Positions 9,514 to 17,046 of a stretch of DNA of 49,039 nucleotides are shown here, piece by piece. The notes under the pieces were generated by a model, which saw only the letters and a program-made list of their open reading frames with translations, ran no database searches and was not told where the DNA came from. The translations under genes and the position numbers were made by a program. This stretch comes from Oscillospiraceae bacterium (lineage in GTDB: Bacteria > Bacillota > Clostridia > UMGS1883 > UMGS1540), in contig SVJY01000010.1 of assembly GCA_015068765.1 (NCBI GenBank), positions 1-49,039 of the forward strand, in the 5' to 3' direction. How positions within the stretch are numbered: position 1 is the stretch's first letter; the number at the start of each line of letters is the position of its first letter.

Positions 9514-9663
9514 ATGTGTGGTAAGCGCAGAGCAATCGGTGTTATTATCCTTTCCTTTTCCACGGGTGCATTGCTTGCAGCCGCTCTGCCTCTGTGGATT
9601 CTGGCCATTATTGAAGCGATTATGCTAATTGTAATCGGCTGGTGCTTCTTTAGCGGCGATTAA
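9514..9663 (+). CDS. 49-residue membrane protein upstream of spoVM
   Basis: GGAGGTG (9501-9507) precedes the ATG at 9514. The peptide starts MCGKRRAIG and contains two hydrophobic segments (about residues 8-25 and 27-45) separated by a proline, ending CFFSGD. It is probably a hairpin in the membrane. The next gene, spoVM, follows after 18 bases and shares the candidate mother-cell promoter. I do not recognise a named family. A role in sporulation is inferred from position only. The strong binding site and clean hydropathy support a real gene. Confidence 0.7.
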   Translation: MCGKRRAIGVIILSFSTGALLAAALPLWILAIIEAIMLIVIGWCFFSGD

Positions 9664-9681
9664 GATAGGGAGGTGCGTCTT

Positions 9682-9753
9682 TTGAAGGTTGTGGTATGGA
9701 AGGCGCCCCGTTTCTGGGGCGGAATTTTGAAATGCATTTTTAGAGTGAAATAG
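9682..9753 (+). CDS. spoVM: SpoVM-like spore morphogenesis peptide (TTG start)
   Basis: A 23-residue amphipathic peptide, MKVVVWKAPRFWGGILKC and five more residues ending in RVK. It aligns without gaps to B. subtilis SpoVM at K2, K7, P9, F11, G13, G14 and I15. SpoVM recognises the convex forespore membrane and anchors SpoIVA for coat and cortex assembly; Pro9 is the residue known to matter for this. Translation would start at TTG (9682) after GGGAGGTG (9668-9675) with 6 bases spacing. It lies directly downstream of a small membrane protein and upstream of a terminator. It is easily missed because of its length and start codon. Confidence 0.85.
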   Translation: MKVVVWKAPRFWGGILKCIFRVK

Positions 9754-9790
9754 GGCGGGATAAATCCTCCCCCCTATTTTTTATTTTTTT
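9751..9790 (+). terminator. terminator after spoVM
   Basis: A GC-rich hairpin, TAGGG (9751-9755) with CCCTA (9772-9776) and inner GGA/TCC around a TAAA loop, followed by a long T-rich run. It overlaps the spoVM stop codon. Confidence 0.7.
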
Positions 9791-9801
9791 ACAAAAAATT
9801 C

Positions 9802-9830
9802 TTGACAAAGATAAATTTGTGTGGTAGAAT
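9802..9830 (+). promoter_or_regulatory. strong sigma-A promoter of tRNA-Glu
   Basis: TTGACA (9802-9807), 17 bases, TAGAAT (9825-9830) with an upstream TGG extended -10. The predicted start is about 6 bases before the mature tRNA. Confidence 0.75.
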
Positions 9831-9842
9831 AATTCCTGTTAA

Positions 9843-9918
9843 GGCCCCATCGTCTAGCGGCCTAGGACGTAGCCCTCTCACGGCTAAAACAAGGGTTCGA
9901 TTCCCTTTGGGGTCACCA
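9843..9918 (+). tRNA. tRNA-Glu (anticodon CTC)
   Basis: A cloverleaf with acceptor stem GGCCCCA/TGGGGTC, D-arm, anticodon stem TAGCC/GGCTA enclosing loop CTCTCAC, and T-arm GTTCGATTC. The anticodon CTC at 9877-9879 reads GAG. CCA is encoded at 9916-9918. It stands alone with its own strong promoter and terminator. Confidence 0.95.
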
Positions 9919-9952
9919 AATTCTGCCTTTTGGGTAGAAGCATAAAGAAGAA

Positions 9953-9999
9953 AGAATATCGAATACGCTTTTTATGTATTTCTATATTCTCTTTTTTTT
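9953..9999 (+). terminator. terminator after tRNA-Glu
   Basis: AGAATAT (9953-9959) pairs with ATATTCT (9984-9990), with GAATAC/GTATTTC continuing the stem. C and eight Ts follow. It separates the tRNA from radC. Confidence 0.75.
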
Positions 10000-10027
10000 A
10001 TTCAAATACGGATTGGAGAGAATGTCA

Positions 10028-10693
10028 ATGCACGAAGGACACCGGGAACGAATGCGTGAAAAATACATACAAAACGGCATTGGTGCGTTGGCACCGCATG
10101 AGGTTTTAGAGCTTTTACTGTTTTATTCTCAGCCTCGCGTCAATACAAATGAGGCTGCACATCGGCTGATTGATACGTTTCATTCCATCCACGGCGTTTT
10201 GAATGCGGATATGGATTCGCTTTGTACTATAGACGGCGTTGGCAAAAACAGTGCACTTCTCCTGCACCTTATCAAGGATGTGGTGAATCTTTATAACCGT
10301 GGAAGCCTGGAACGGAATCCGTTGCTTCCCACTGCTATGGAGGCCGGAGACTATATTCTTCGCATGATTGGTGATCAGACAAAAGAAGGCTTCTACGTCT
10401 TCTGTCTCGATCCGGAGGGACGTGTGATTTCCTATAAGAAAATCTTTGAAGGGTCTACCTACCGGGTATATATCGATATCCGCCTTGTGGTAGAATATGC
10501 ACTGACGCACCGTGCTTACTCGGTTATTTTAGCACACAACCATCCTTTAGGTCTGATTGAGCCATCCGAAGAAGATATACAGCTCACCCAGCAGATTCAG
10601 TCCGTACTGAAGCCGCTTTCCATTCCCGTAACAGATCATATCATTTGTGGGGATGGCTGTTTTTACAGTATGGCCGCCCACTGCTTACTTTAG
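10028..10693 (+). CDS. radC: RadC-family JAB-domain protein
   Basis: An N-terminal helix-hairpin-helix region (GALAPHEVLELLLFY, IDGVGKNSALLLHLI) is followed by an MPN/JAB domain. Its metal motif AHNHPLGLIEPSEEDIQLT keeps the H-x-H and downstream Asp. The family was once linked to DNA repair, but its real role is unsettled. I chose ATG 10028 (MHEGHRERMREKY), 9 bases after GGAG (10015-10018). The ATG at 10022 is too close to the site, and an upstream in-frame ATG at 9974 falls inside the tRNA terminator. It gives 221 residues, the usual length. Confidence 0.88.
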   Translation: MHEGHRERMREKYIQNGIGALAPHEVLELLLFYSQPRVNTNEAAHRLIDTFHSIHGVLNADMDSLCTIDGVGKNSALLLHLIKDVVNLYNRGSLERNPLLPTAMEAGDYILRMIGDQTKEGFYVFCLDPEGRVISYKKIFEGSTYRVYIDIRLVVEYALTHRAYSVILAHNHPLGLIEPSEEDIQLTQQIQSVLKPLSIPVTDHIICGDGCFYSMAAHCLL

Positions 10694-10703
10694 GAGGCTT
10701 TCC

Positions 10704-11666
10704 ATGGATAAATTCACTTCCGTATGTTTTATCGGGGACAGTATTACTGCCGCCGAAAAGTACACCCGTATTCTGGTAGACTACTTTGTTCTGCATTTTC
10801 CGGAAAAGAAAATTCTGTTTCATAATGTTTCCATCCCCGGCATCGGTGCCGGTTTGTTTCTTCAGAACTGGGACGCACTTATCACATCCCGAAAACCTAC
10901 CCATGCTGTCGTAATGTTCGGAATGAACGATTTACAGCCTTCTCTGTATGCAGACAGTGCAAAAATCACGGACAGTCTTCTTGCTAAGCGAGAAAACGCC
11001 TTCGACGTTTATAAAAAGAATATGCAGGAGGTTCTGTCGCGGCTAAAGGACGTTTCCACCTTGGTGATGACGCCTACAGTGCACGACGAATCCCCCTCTA
11101 TATCTGCACCGCTTTATGGCGGCTATGATGCAATGCTTAAGAGGGCCGGTGGCTATCTGCTGGAAACCTTCCCATCCGTGCTGGATTTACACACTCCCTT
11201 ATCTCTCGCCAATTCCAAAGGACTTGTTCAAACGGTTATCGGACCGGATCGGGTGCATCCCGGCAATATCGGACACGCCATTATTGCCTACACAATTTTA
11301 AAGCATCTTGGCTTTGAAAACCCTCGTCTTCCCCTTTGGGACGAGTCTATTACCGCAGAAGAAAAATCTGTTTTGGAAAAGCTTGGCATTTTCGAGGATA
11401 CAGCACCGAAAAACCCGTACAGCGATGCCCGTAGTGCTGCTGCAAGGCGGCTTGCACTTCTCTATTATGTGGAAATGAACGTTCTTGCCGGTCAAGGCAT
11501 TGACAAAACCGATGGCAAAAAGGTCGACGAGTATTTAACCGCACAGCTTACCAAACCCATCGAAGAATGGCGTATCGAAACATATAAAGATTATATGAAA
11601 AACCGAGAACGGATTCCCCAATTTGAAGAAGAAGTTTTAGAAGCTATGAAAAAAATGTACCGCTAA
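10704..11666 (+). CDS. SGNH/GDSL-type hydrolase with helical C-terminus
   Basis: Esterase-like fold: block I serine in CFIGDSITAAEKY, block III asparagine in MFGMNDLQPS, and the Asp/His pair in DRVHPGNIGHAI. The 320 residues include about 100 C-terminal residues rich in charged helix that are not part of the catalytic core. AGGAGG lies 6 bases before ATG 10704, which starts 10 bases after radC ends. No signal peptide is visible, so it is probably cytoplasmic. The substrate is unknown; acyl or acetyl esters of carbohydrates are typical for the family. A second SGNH protein is encoded at 38.1-39.0 kb. Confidence 0.85.
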   Translation: MDKFTSVCFIGDSITAAEKYTRILVDYFVLHFPEKKILFHNVSIPGIGAGLFLQNWDALITSRKPTHAVVMFGMNDLQPSLYADSAKITDSLLAKRENAFDVYKKNMQEVLSRLKDVSTLVMTPTVHDESPSISAPLYGGYDAMLKRAGGYLLETFPSVLDLHTPLSLANSKGLVQTVIGPDRVHPGNIGHAIIAYTILKHLGFENPRLPLWDESITAEEKSVLEKLGIFEDTAPKNPYSDARSAAARRLALLYYVEMNVLAGQGIDKTDGKKVDEYLTAQLTKPIEEWRIETYKDYMKNRERIPQFEEEVLEAMKKMYR

Positions 11667-11677
11667 TCCCGAAGCAG

Positions 11678-11720
11678 AAGAGCCTGTAGCAAAATGAAAT
11701 TCATTTTATTACAGGCTCTT
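11678..11720. terminator. bidirectional terminator
   Basis: AAGAGCCTGTA (11678-11688) pairs with TACAGGCTCTT (11710-11720), with an inner AAAATGAA/TTCATTTT stem. It lies between the convergent SGNH and glycerate kinase genes. Confidence 0.8.
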
Positions 11721-11734
11721 ACTAATGCCGTATA

Positions 11735-12862
11735 TTATTTTTGAATGTTCATACCTGCCTGCACCGTTCTAAACATTCGTTCCGCCGCCTTCCGCATCAT
11801 GGGTGCGGCGTTTTCGATCGCTTCAGATAGAGGCATAGCATTGTCAAAGACAGAGAATACAGAGGAAATCCCTTGTTTATATACGGCCTCAAAGCCGTGA
11901 CCGATGCCGCCCACCATGGCAATGACCGGTATGCCCCCGCATCGCTTTGCCACGCCGACCGGTGCCTTCCCGTAGGCAGACTGTCCATCCATTTTTCCTT
12001 CCCCGGTAATAACCAAATCGGCATTTTTCACCTTTTCATCAAAACCAATAATATCCAGTACTGTTTCTATGCCGGGGCAGAACTTTGCACCTAGAAAGGC
12101 GAGAAGGGCAAATCCGACGCCCCCGGCCGCACCGGCACCGGGTAGGGGGTCAAACCGTTCTCCCAACGTTTCTGCCACACGTTGGGCGTAGTTCTCCATT
12201 CCCTTTTCTAAAAAATCCAGGTCCGCCTCATCCGCACCCTTTTGCGGACCGTAAACACGGGTTGCCCCGGTCTCGCCCAGAAGGGGGTTTTGCACATCGC
12301 AGATGATATAACAACTTGCCGCCCGAAGAAGAGGCGTCAGACCGCCGAGATCTATTTTCGCGATTTTGCCGAGGCTCTCTCCACAGCCACATAGCTCTTC
12401 CCCGTTTACATCGTGGAAACGAACCCCAAGTGCTTCCATCATCCCCACACCACCGTCGTTTGTCGCGCTGCCGCCTATAGCCAGATACAGTGTTTTTGCT
12501 CCGCCCTCCAGTGCATGCAGAATAGCCTCGCCAAACCCCCGTGACGTGGTTTTCTTCGCCGCCCGTAGCCGGGACATACAAAGACCGCTTGTCCGTGCCA
12601 TTTCTATATATGCGGTATCATCCTTTTTTCCATAAGATGCTTCGCAGGCTTCAAAGTCCGGTCCTGTGACCGATATGGTGACTGTTTCCAGTTGCACGCC
12701 CTCCATAATAGCATCCAGTGTTCCTTCACCGCCGTCTGCCACAGGGGCTTCGATTATTTCAGCGTCTTCAAAAACAGCCCGTGCCGCTTCTGCGATTTTT
12801 GTCGCAACCTCACCGGCCGAGAGACTGCCTTTAAAAGAATCAGGTGCAATCAAAATTTTCAA
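11735..12862 (-). CDS. glxK: glycerate kinase
   Basis: Phosphorylates D-glycerate, probably to 2-phosphoglycerate as in class II enzymes. The N-terminus KILIAPDSFKGSLSAGEVA is diagnostic, followed by VADGGEGTLDA, YIEMARTSGL, AIGGSATNDGGVGMMEALG and VITGEGKMDGQSAYGKAP. The start is TTG at 12862, with AAAAGGAGGG just upstream. An in-frame ATG at 12901 lies upstream of the promoter -10 and cannot be the start. This gives 375 residues, the usual size. It is a single-gene unit between a promoter and a shared terminator. Confidence 0.93.
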   Translation of the reverse strand: MKILIAPDSFKGSLSAGEVATKIAEAARAVFEDAEIIEAPVADGGEGTLDAIMEGVQLETVTISVTGPDFEACEASYGKKDDTAYIEMARTSGLCMSRLRAAKKTTSRGFGEAILHALEGGAKTLYLAIGGSATNDGGVGMMEALGVRFHDVNGEELCGCGESLGKIAKIDLGGLTPLLRAASCYIICDVQNPLLGETGATRVYGPQKGADEADLDFLEKGMENYAQRVAETLGERFDPLPGAGAAGGVGFALLAFLGAKFCPGIETVLDIIGFDEKVKNADLVITGEGKMDGQSAYGKAPVGVAKRCGGIPVIAMVGGIGHGFEAVYKQGISSVFSVFDNAMPLSEAIENAAPMMRKAAERMFRTVQAGMNIQK

Positions 12863-12883
12863 GTAAATCCCTCCTTTTCCTTT

Positions 12884-12912
12884 ATTATACACGATTATCA
12901 TACAAAAAACAA
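12884..12912 (-). promoter_or_regulatory. sigma-A promoter of glycerate kinase
   Basis: On the minus strand TTGTTT (12907-12912), 17 bases, TATAAT (12884-12889). The -10 lies 22 bases upstream of the TTG start and supports that start choice. Confidence 0.65.
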
Positions 12913-12920
12913 GTCTTTCT

Positions 12921-12950
12921 GTATGTTTACCCTACAATCCGGAAATACTA
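12921..12950 (+). promoter_or_regulatory. candidate sigma-G promoter of the coat protein pair
   Basis: GTATG (12921-12925), 18 bases, AATACTA (12944-12950). The sigma-G consensus is GNATR-N18-CATNNTA, so there is one mismatch. It lies 35 bases upstream of the first small coat protein. Confidence 0.4.
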
Positions 12951-12985
12951 TTTTTGAATCTTAAAATGAAAAGGAGCGATTTTAG

Positions 12986-13165
12986 ATGACCCCGAAAGAA
13001 CTGATGTATATGGAAGACGCTTTGGGTATGGAACAACAGCTTCAGACAAAATGTAACGACTATGCGTCCAAGGTACAGGATGCCACATTGCAGAACACTC
13101 TCCGCAATCTTGCCACACAGCACCAGAAGCACTATTCCTGTCTTTTAAATCAACTCAACCAGTAA
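12986..13165 (+). CDS. small CotF-like spore coat protein (59 aa)
   Basis: AAAAGGAG precedes the ATG at 12986. The 59 residues (MTPKELMYMEDALGMEQQL...) form an amphipathic helical pair typical of the short spore coat proteins found next to CotF-domain proteins in Clostridia. A second CotF-like gene follows 15 bases later on the same likely transcript. A coat location is inferred from similarity of style and the pairing. There is no signal peptide or cysteine-rich motif; one or two cysteines are present. Confidence 0.75.
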   Translation: MTPKELMYMEDALGMEQQLQTKCNDYASKVQDATLQNTLRNLATQHQKHYSCLLNQLNQ

Positions 13166-13180
13166 CGAAAGGAGAAAAAT

Positions 13181-13444
13181 ATGGCAGCAAAACAAAATAT
13201 GACCGACCGAGAGTATATGGACGATATTCTCCTCACCTCTAAAACTATGTCCGGCCTGTATCATTACGCCGTACAGGAATCGCCGACCGAATCCGTTCAC
13301 ACGGAATTCAAGACTATTTTAAACCAGTCTCTCGATATGCAACACGAAATCTACTCTTTGATGGAACAAAAGGGCTGGTATACGACTACTGAAGCACCCA
13401 CCCAACAGGTGGATCAAGTAAAAAATAAATTTAGCATAAGCTAA
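13181..13444 (+). CDS. CotF-domain spore coat protein (87 aa)
   Basis: Contains the coat F pattern: MTDREYMDDILLTSKTMSGL, YHYAVQESPTESVHTEF, and LDMQHEIYSLMEQKGWY at the end of the helix bundle. These are ferritin-like four-helix coat proteins assembled on the spore. At 87 residues it is a single compact CotF module. AAGGAG lies 8 bases before the ATG. A strong terminator follows directly. It forms a two-gene unit with the 59-residue protein upstream. Confidence 0.85.
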   Translation: MAAKQNMTDREYMDDILLTSKTMSGLYHYAVQESPTESVHTEFKTILNQSLDMQHEIYSLMEQKGWYTTTEAPTQQVDQVKNKFSIS

Positions 13445-13446
13445 CA

Positions 13447-13480
13447 AAAGCCCGGAAAACCATGCGGTTTTCCGGGCTTT
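13447..13480. terminator. bidirectional terminator between coat gene and ppdK
   Basis: AAAGCCCGGAAAACC (13447-13461) pairs perfectly with GGTTTTCCGGGCTTT (13466-13480) around a 4-base loop. The genes on each side converge on it. Confidence 0.9.
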
Positions 13481-13497
13481 CAAGATTTTAATAGCTA

Positions 13498-16116
13498 CTA
13501 ACGAAGGGCTGCTTGCGCTGCTGCCAGACGTGCAATCGGTACACGGAAGGGCGAGCAGGATACATAGTTAAGTCCTACATTATGGCAGAACTCTACGGTA
13601 GACGGGTCGCCACCGTGTTCGCCGCAAATACCAAGCTTGATATCCGGGCGTGTTTCACGGCCAAGTGTTGCCGCCATTTTCACAAGCTTACCGACGCCCT
13701 TCTGGTCAATTTTTGCAAAGGGATCGTTTTCGTAAATCTTAGTGTCATAGTATGCATCCAGGAACTTGCCGGCATCATCACGGGAGAAGCCGAAGGTCAT
13801 CTGGGTAAGGTCGTTTGTACCGAAGGAGAAGAATTCTGCTTCCTTCGCAATCTCATCCGCCGTGATCGCCGCACGGGGGATTTCAATCATCGTACCAACT
13901 GTATAGGTAAGGTCAGAGCCTGCTTCCTTGATAACTGCATCCGCCGTCTCTACAACAACCTTCTTAACAAATGCAAGTTCTTTGATTTCGCCTACCAGGG
14001 GAATCATAATTTCAGGCACAATCTTTACGTTCTTTTTCTTTGAAACATTGATAGCAGCCTTGATAACCGCACGGGTCTGCATGGCAGCGATTTCCGGGTA
14101 GGTAACTGCCAGACGGCATCCACGGTGACCCATCATGGGGTTGAATTCGTGGAGAGAAGCAATAATTGCCTTAATTTCTTCTACCGTCTTGCCCTGGGTC
14201 GCAGCTAAAGCTTCAATGTCTTTTTCATCTGTGGGAACGAATTCATGCAGCGGCGGATCCAGGAAACGAATGGTTACGCCGTAGCCTTCCATAACGTCAT
14301 AGAGTTTTTCAAAGTCACCCTGCTGCATGGGTTCCAGCTTCGCAAGAGCCGCTTCTCTCTGCTCTTTTGTATCAGAGCAAATCATTTCGCGAATAGCCGC
14401 AATTCTGTCGCCCTCAAAGAACATATGTTCCGTACGGCAAAGACCGATGCCCTCTGCACCAAGCTCTCTGGCGCGGGCGGCATCCTGGGGAGTATCTGCA
14501 TTCGTGCGGACCTTCAGTACTCTGTACTTATCTGCCCAAGCCATAATTCTTCCAAACTCGCCGCCAATGGATGCATCGACTGTGGGAATCAGACCGTCAT
14601 AGATACAACCTGTGGAGCCGTCGATGGAAATTTCATCGCCTTCCACAAACGTTTTGCCTGCCAGTTCAAATCTCTTGTTTTCTTCGTCCATGTTAATGGC
14701 ACTGCAACCGGATACACAGCAAGTACCCATACCACGGGCAACAACAGCCGCATGAGAGGTCATACCACCGCGAACAGTGAGGATACCCTGGGAAGCCTTC
14801 ATGCCTTCAATGTCCTCGGGAGAGGTTTCCAGACGAACGAGAACAACCTTCTCACCTCTGTCTGCCCATGCCTTCGCATCATCAGCCGTAAAGACTATCT
14901 TACCGCAAGCGGCACCGGGCGATGCTGCCAGTGCACGACCGATGGGTTCAACCTTCTTCAGTGTTGCCTGGTCAAACTGGGGATGTAAGAGAGTATCCAG
15001 GTTTCTCGGATCAATCATCAAAACGGCTTCTTTTTCGGAAATCATGCCTTCGTCCACAAGATCACAGGCAATCTTCAAAGCTGCCGCTGCTGTTCTCTTA
15101 CCGTTTCTTGTCTGGAGCATATAGAGCTTCTTATCTTCAATGGTAAACTCCATATCCTGCATATCTCTGTAATGGCCTTCCAGCTTTGCACAGATCTTTA
15201 CGAATTCATCGTAAACTTCGGGCATAACTTCCTTCAACTGGTCAATCTTCTGCGGCGTTCTTACACCCGCAACAACGTCTTCGCCCTGTGCATTCATCAA
15301 AAATTCGCCGAAAAGCTTCTTTTCGCCTGTAGCAGGGTTACGGGTAAAGGCAACACCCGTACCGGAGGTTTCGCCCATGTTACCGAATGCCATCATCTGT
15401 ACATTTACAGCTGTACCCCAATCATAGGGAATATCGTTATCACGACGGTAAATGTTTGCACGGGGGTTGTCCCAAGAACGGAAAACTGCCTGTATAGCAC
15501 CCATGAGCTGTTCCTTCGGGTCTGTGGGGAAATCGTTGCCGATTTTCGCCTTGTATTCAGCCTTGAACTGGCTTGCCAGTTCTTTAAGGTCATCTGCCGT
15601 AAGATCAACGTCCTGGGTGATGCCCTTCTTTTCCTTCATTTCATCAATGAGCTGTTCAAAGTACTTCTTGCCCACTTCCATAACAACATCGGAATACATC
15701 TGGATGAATCGACGATAGCAGTCCCAAGCCCAACGGGGATTACCGCTCTTTGCAGCCAGAGCTTCCACAACCTGCTCATTGAGACCCAGGTTCAAAATTG
15801 TATCCATCATACCGGGCATAGAAGCACGGGCACCGGAACGAACGGAAACCAAAAGCGGGTTTTCCATATCGCCGAACTTTTTGCCGGTGACCTCCTCCAT
15901 TTTTCCAATATACTCCATGATTTCAGCCTGAATATCCTCGTGGATACGCTTGCCGTCGTCATAATACCGTGTGCAGGCCTCCGTTGTAACCGTAAAGCCC
16001 TGGGGCACCGGCATACCAAGCTTCGTCATTTCAGCAAGGTTAGCACCCTTGCCGCCGAGAAGGTTACGCATGCTTGCGTCGCCCTCGCTGAATAAATAAA
16101 CATATTTATTTGCCAT
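13498..16116 (-). CDS. ppdK: pyruvate, phosphate dikinase PpdK
   Basis: Interconverts pyruvate, ATP and Pi with PEP, AMP and PPi; in anaerobes it often runs in glycolysis or gluconeogenesis. The nucleotide-binding N-terminus starts LFSEGDASMRNLLGGKGANL. The phosphorylated His455 is in GGMTSHAAVVARGMGTCCVS, and the C-terminal PEP/pyruvate barrel has FSFGTNDLTQMTFGFSRDD and LGICGEHGGDP. The 872 residues match the clostridial enzyme almost exactly. GGAGA precedes the ATG at 16116. It appears to be a single-gene unit. I saw no clear -35/-10 pair in the 130 bases upstream. Confidence 0.97.
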   Translation of the reverse strand: MANKYVYLFSEGDASMRNLLGGKGANLAEMTKLGMPVPQGFTVTTEACTRYYDDGKRIHEDIQAEIMEYIGKMEEVTGKKFGDMENPLLVSVRSGARASMPGMMDTILNLGLNEQVVEALAAKSGNPRWAWDCYRRFIQMYSDVVMEVGKKYFEQLIDEMKEKKGITQDVDLTADDLKELASQFKAEYKAKIGNDFPTDPKEQLMGAIQAVFRSWDNPRANIYRRDNDIPYDWGTAVNVQMMAFGNMGETSGTGVAFTRNPATGEKKLFGEFLMNAQGEDVVAGVRTPQKIDQLKEVMPEVYDEFVKICAKLEGHYRDMQDMEFTIEDKKLYMLQTRNGKRTAAAALKIACDLVDEGMISEKEAVLMIDPRNLDTLLHPQFDQATLKKVEPIGRALAASPGAACGKIVFTADDAKAWADRGEKVVLVRLETSPEDIEGMKASQGILTVRGGMTSHAAVVARGMGTCCVSGCSAINMDEENKRFELAGKTFVEGDEISIDGSTGCIYDGLIPTVDASIGGEFGRIMAWADKYRVLKVRTNADTPQDAARARELGAEGIGLCRTEHMFFEGDRIAAIREMICSDTKEQREAALAKLEPMQQGDFEKLYDVMEGYGVTIRFLDPPLHEFVPTDEKDIEALAATQGKTVEEIKAIIASLHEFNPMMGHRGCRLAVTYPEIAAMQTRAVIKAAINVSKKKNVKIVPEIMIPLVGEIKELAFVKKVVVETADAVIKEAGSDLTYTVGTMIEIPRAAITADEIAKEAEFFSFGTNDLTQMTFGFSRDDAGKFLDAYYDTKIYENDPFAKIDQKGVGKLVKMAATLGRETRPDIKLGICGEHGGDPSTVEFCHNVGLNYVSCSPFRVPIARLAAAQAALR

Positions 16117-16248
16117 TGGAAATCTCCTTTCAAAAATAATTTCTTAACTCTATTAATATACATTCCATAAAGATATTCGCCGTTAAATAAGAAAATCCTT
16201 CTTTTTTTTTACGAACTTCGATATTTTTTTCTTTAAAGGAGCCTAATT

Positions 16249-17046
16249 ATGTATTTTCGCCTTACAAATCACTTTTTTCTACATATTACCGTGCCGGTTA
16301 TGTTAGGACTTTCCTTCCTGATTCCCACGGCCGAAGTTTTTCGGGCGGCACTTTTTTCCGCTTTCCTCCATGAGCTTTGTCATACCCTCGCCGCTTTCGC
16401 TTTACACGTGCCCATTCTTCGTCTTACCGTGTTTCCTTACGGCTGTCACCTTCGGCTTGGTGTCACCGACTTCTGCACGGAAGCGAAAATTGCCGCTGCA
16501 GGTCCGTGTGGCAGTCTTTTGCTTTTTCTTTTATTTCGTCATTCTTCTTTTGGTCAAATCAATCTTCTTCTTTTTCTTTTTAACCTCATTCCGGCACTAC
16601 CGCTTGATGGAGGCCGTATTTTACGGCTCGTCCTCCTTCAAAGCCATGGGGTTTTCTTCGTATGCCGAGCTCTTCGCCGCATGGGTGTGTTGACAGGAAT
16701 TTGTCTTTCCCTATATGCACTTATCCGTCCCTCCTTTTTTTGTCTCTGCATTGCCGTACTCATTTTTTCCCACACAAGTCCCTCACCCATGCCCTTGCCC
16801 ATTCTGCTGAAAAAGGCCACCTGTATAAAACGTGTGAAATGCTTTCACATACGAAGTACAGACAGCCTTCTATCCTTAACGCATTATTTTTCGCCCTTTT
16901 ACCGTGTTCTTTTTATCGTCACCGACCAAAACAAACTGCTCCATGAAGAAGATGCTGTTGCCTGTCTTCGACAAAACGCCGCCTGGAAAGTGGCCGATGC
17001 TCTCCGATTAATCGGCACGGGTAAGATTTCGCCACTGCCGCGGTGA
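16249..17046 (+). CDS. SpoIVFB-like site-2 intramembrane metalloprotease (M50)
   Basis: Polytopic membrane protein with zinc-binding HELCH in AFLHELCHTLAAFALHV (about residues 40-57) and the third ligand region NLIPALPLDGGRIL. This is the SpoIVFB/S2P arrangement. SpoIVFB cleaves pro-sigma-K in the mother cell during sporulation in Bacillus. The C-terminal part (FIVTDQNKLLHEEDAVACL) resembles the CBS-like tail of SpoIVFB. The 265 residues fit. AAAGGAG lies 8 bases before the ATG. No spoIVFA partner is adjacent, and the last 39 bases overlap the end of the opposing AraC gene, so the assignment is by motif only. Confidence 0.8.
   Translation: MYFRLTNHFFLHITVPVMLGLSFLIPTAEVFRAALFSAFLHELCHTLAAFALHVPILRLTVFPYGCHLRLGVTDFCTEAKIAAAGPCGSLLLFLLFRHSSFGQINLLLFLFNLIPALPLDGGRILRLVLLQSHGVFFVCRALRRMGVLTGICLSLYALIRPSFFCLCIAVLIFSHTSPSPMPLPILLKKATCIKRVKCFHIRSTDSLLSLTHYFSPFYRVLFIVTDQNKLLHEEDAVACLRQNAAWKVADALRLIGTGKISPLPR

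Noticed and set aside
9974-10027. Longer N-terminus of RadC from 9974
   Set aside because: It overlaps the terminator of the tRNA gene, and the family N-terminus (MHEGHRERM) starts at 10028.
15172-16095. A 307-codon frame opposite ppdK
   Set aside because: Antisense to a full-length PpdK with all motifs. Such long shadows arise from the codon bias of the real gene.
16833-16849. TGTGAAA-TGC-TTTCACA, resembling a Rex or CRP-type site
   Set aside because: It lies inside the coding region of the SpoIVFB-like gene, has spacing unlike Rex sites, and no promoter is near. Probably chance.
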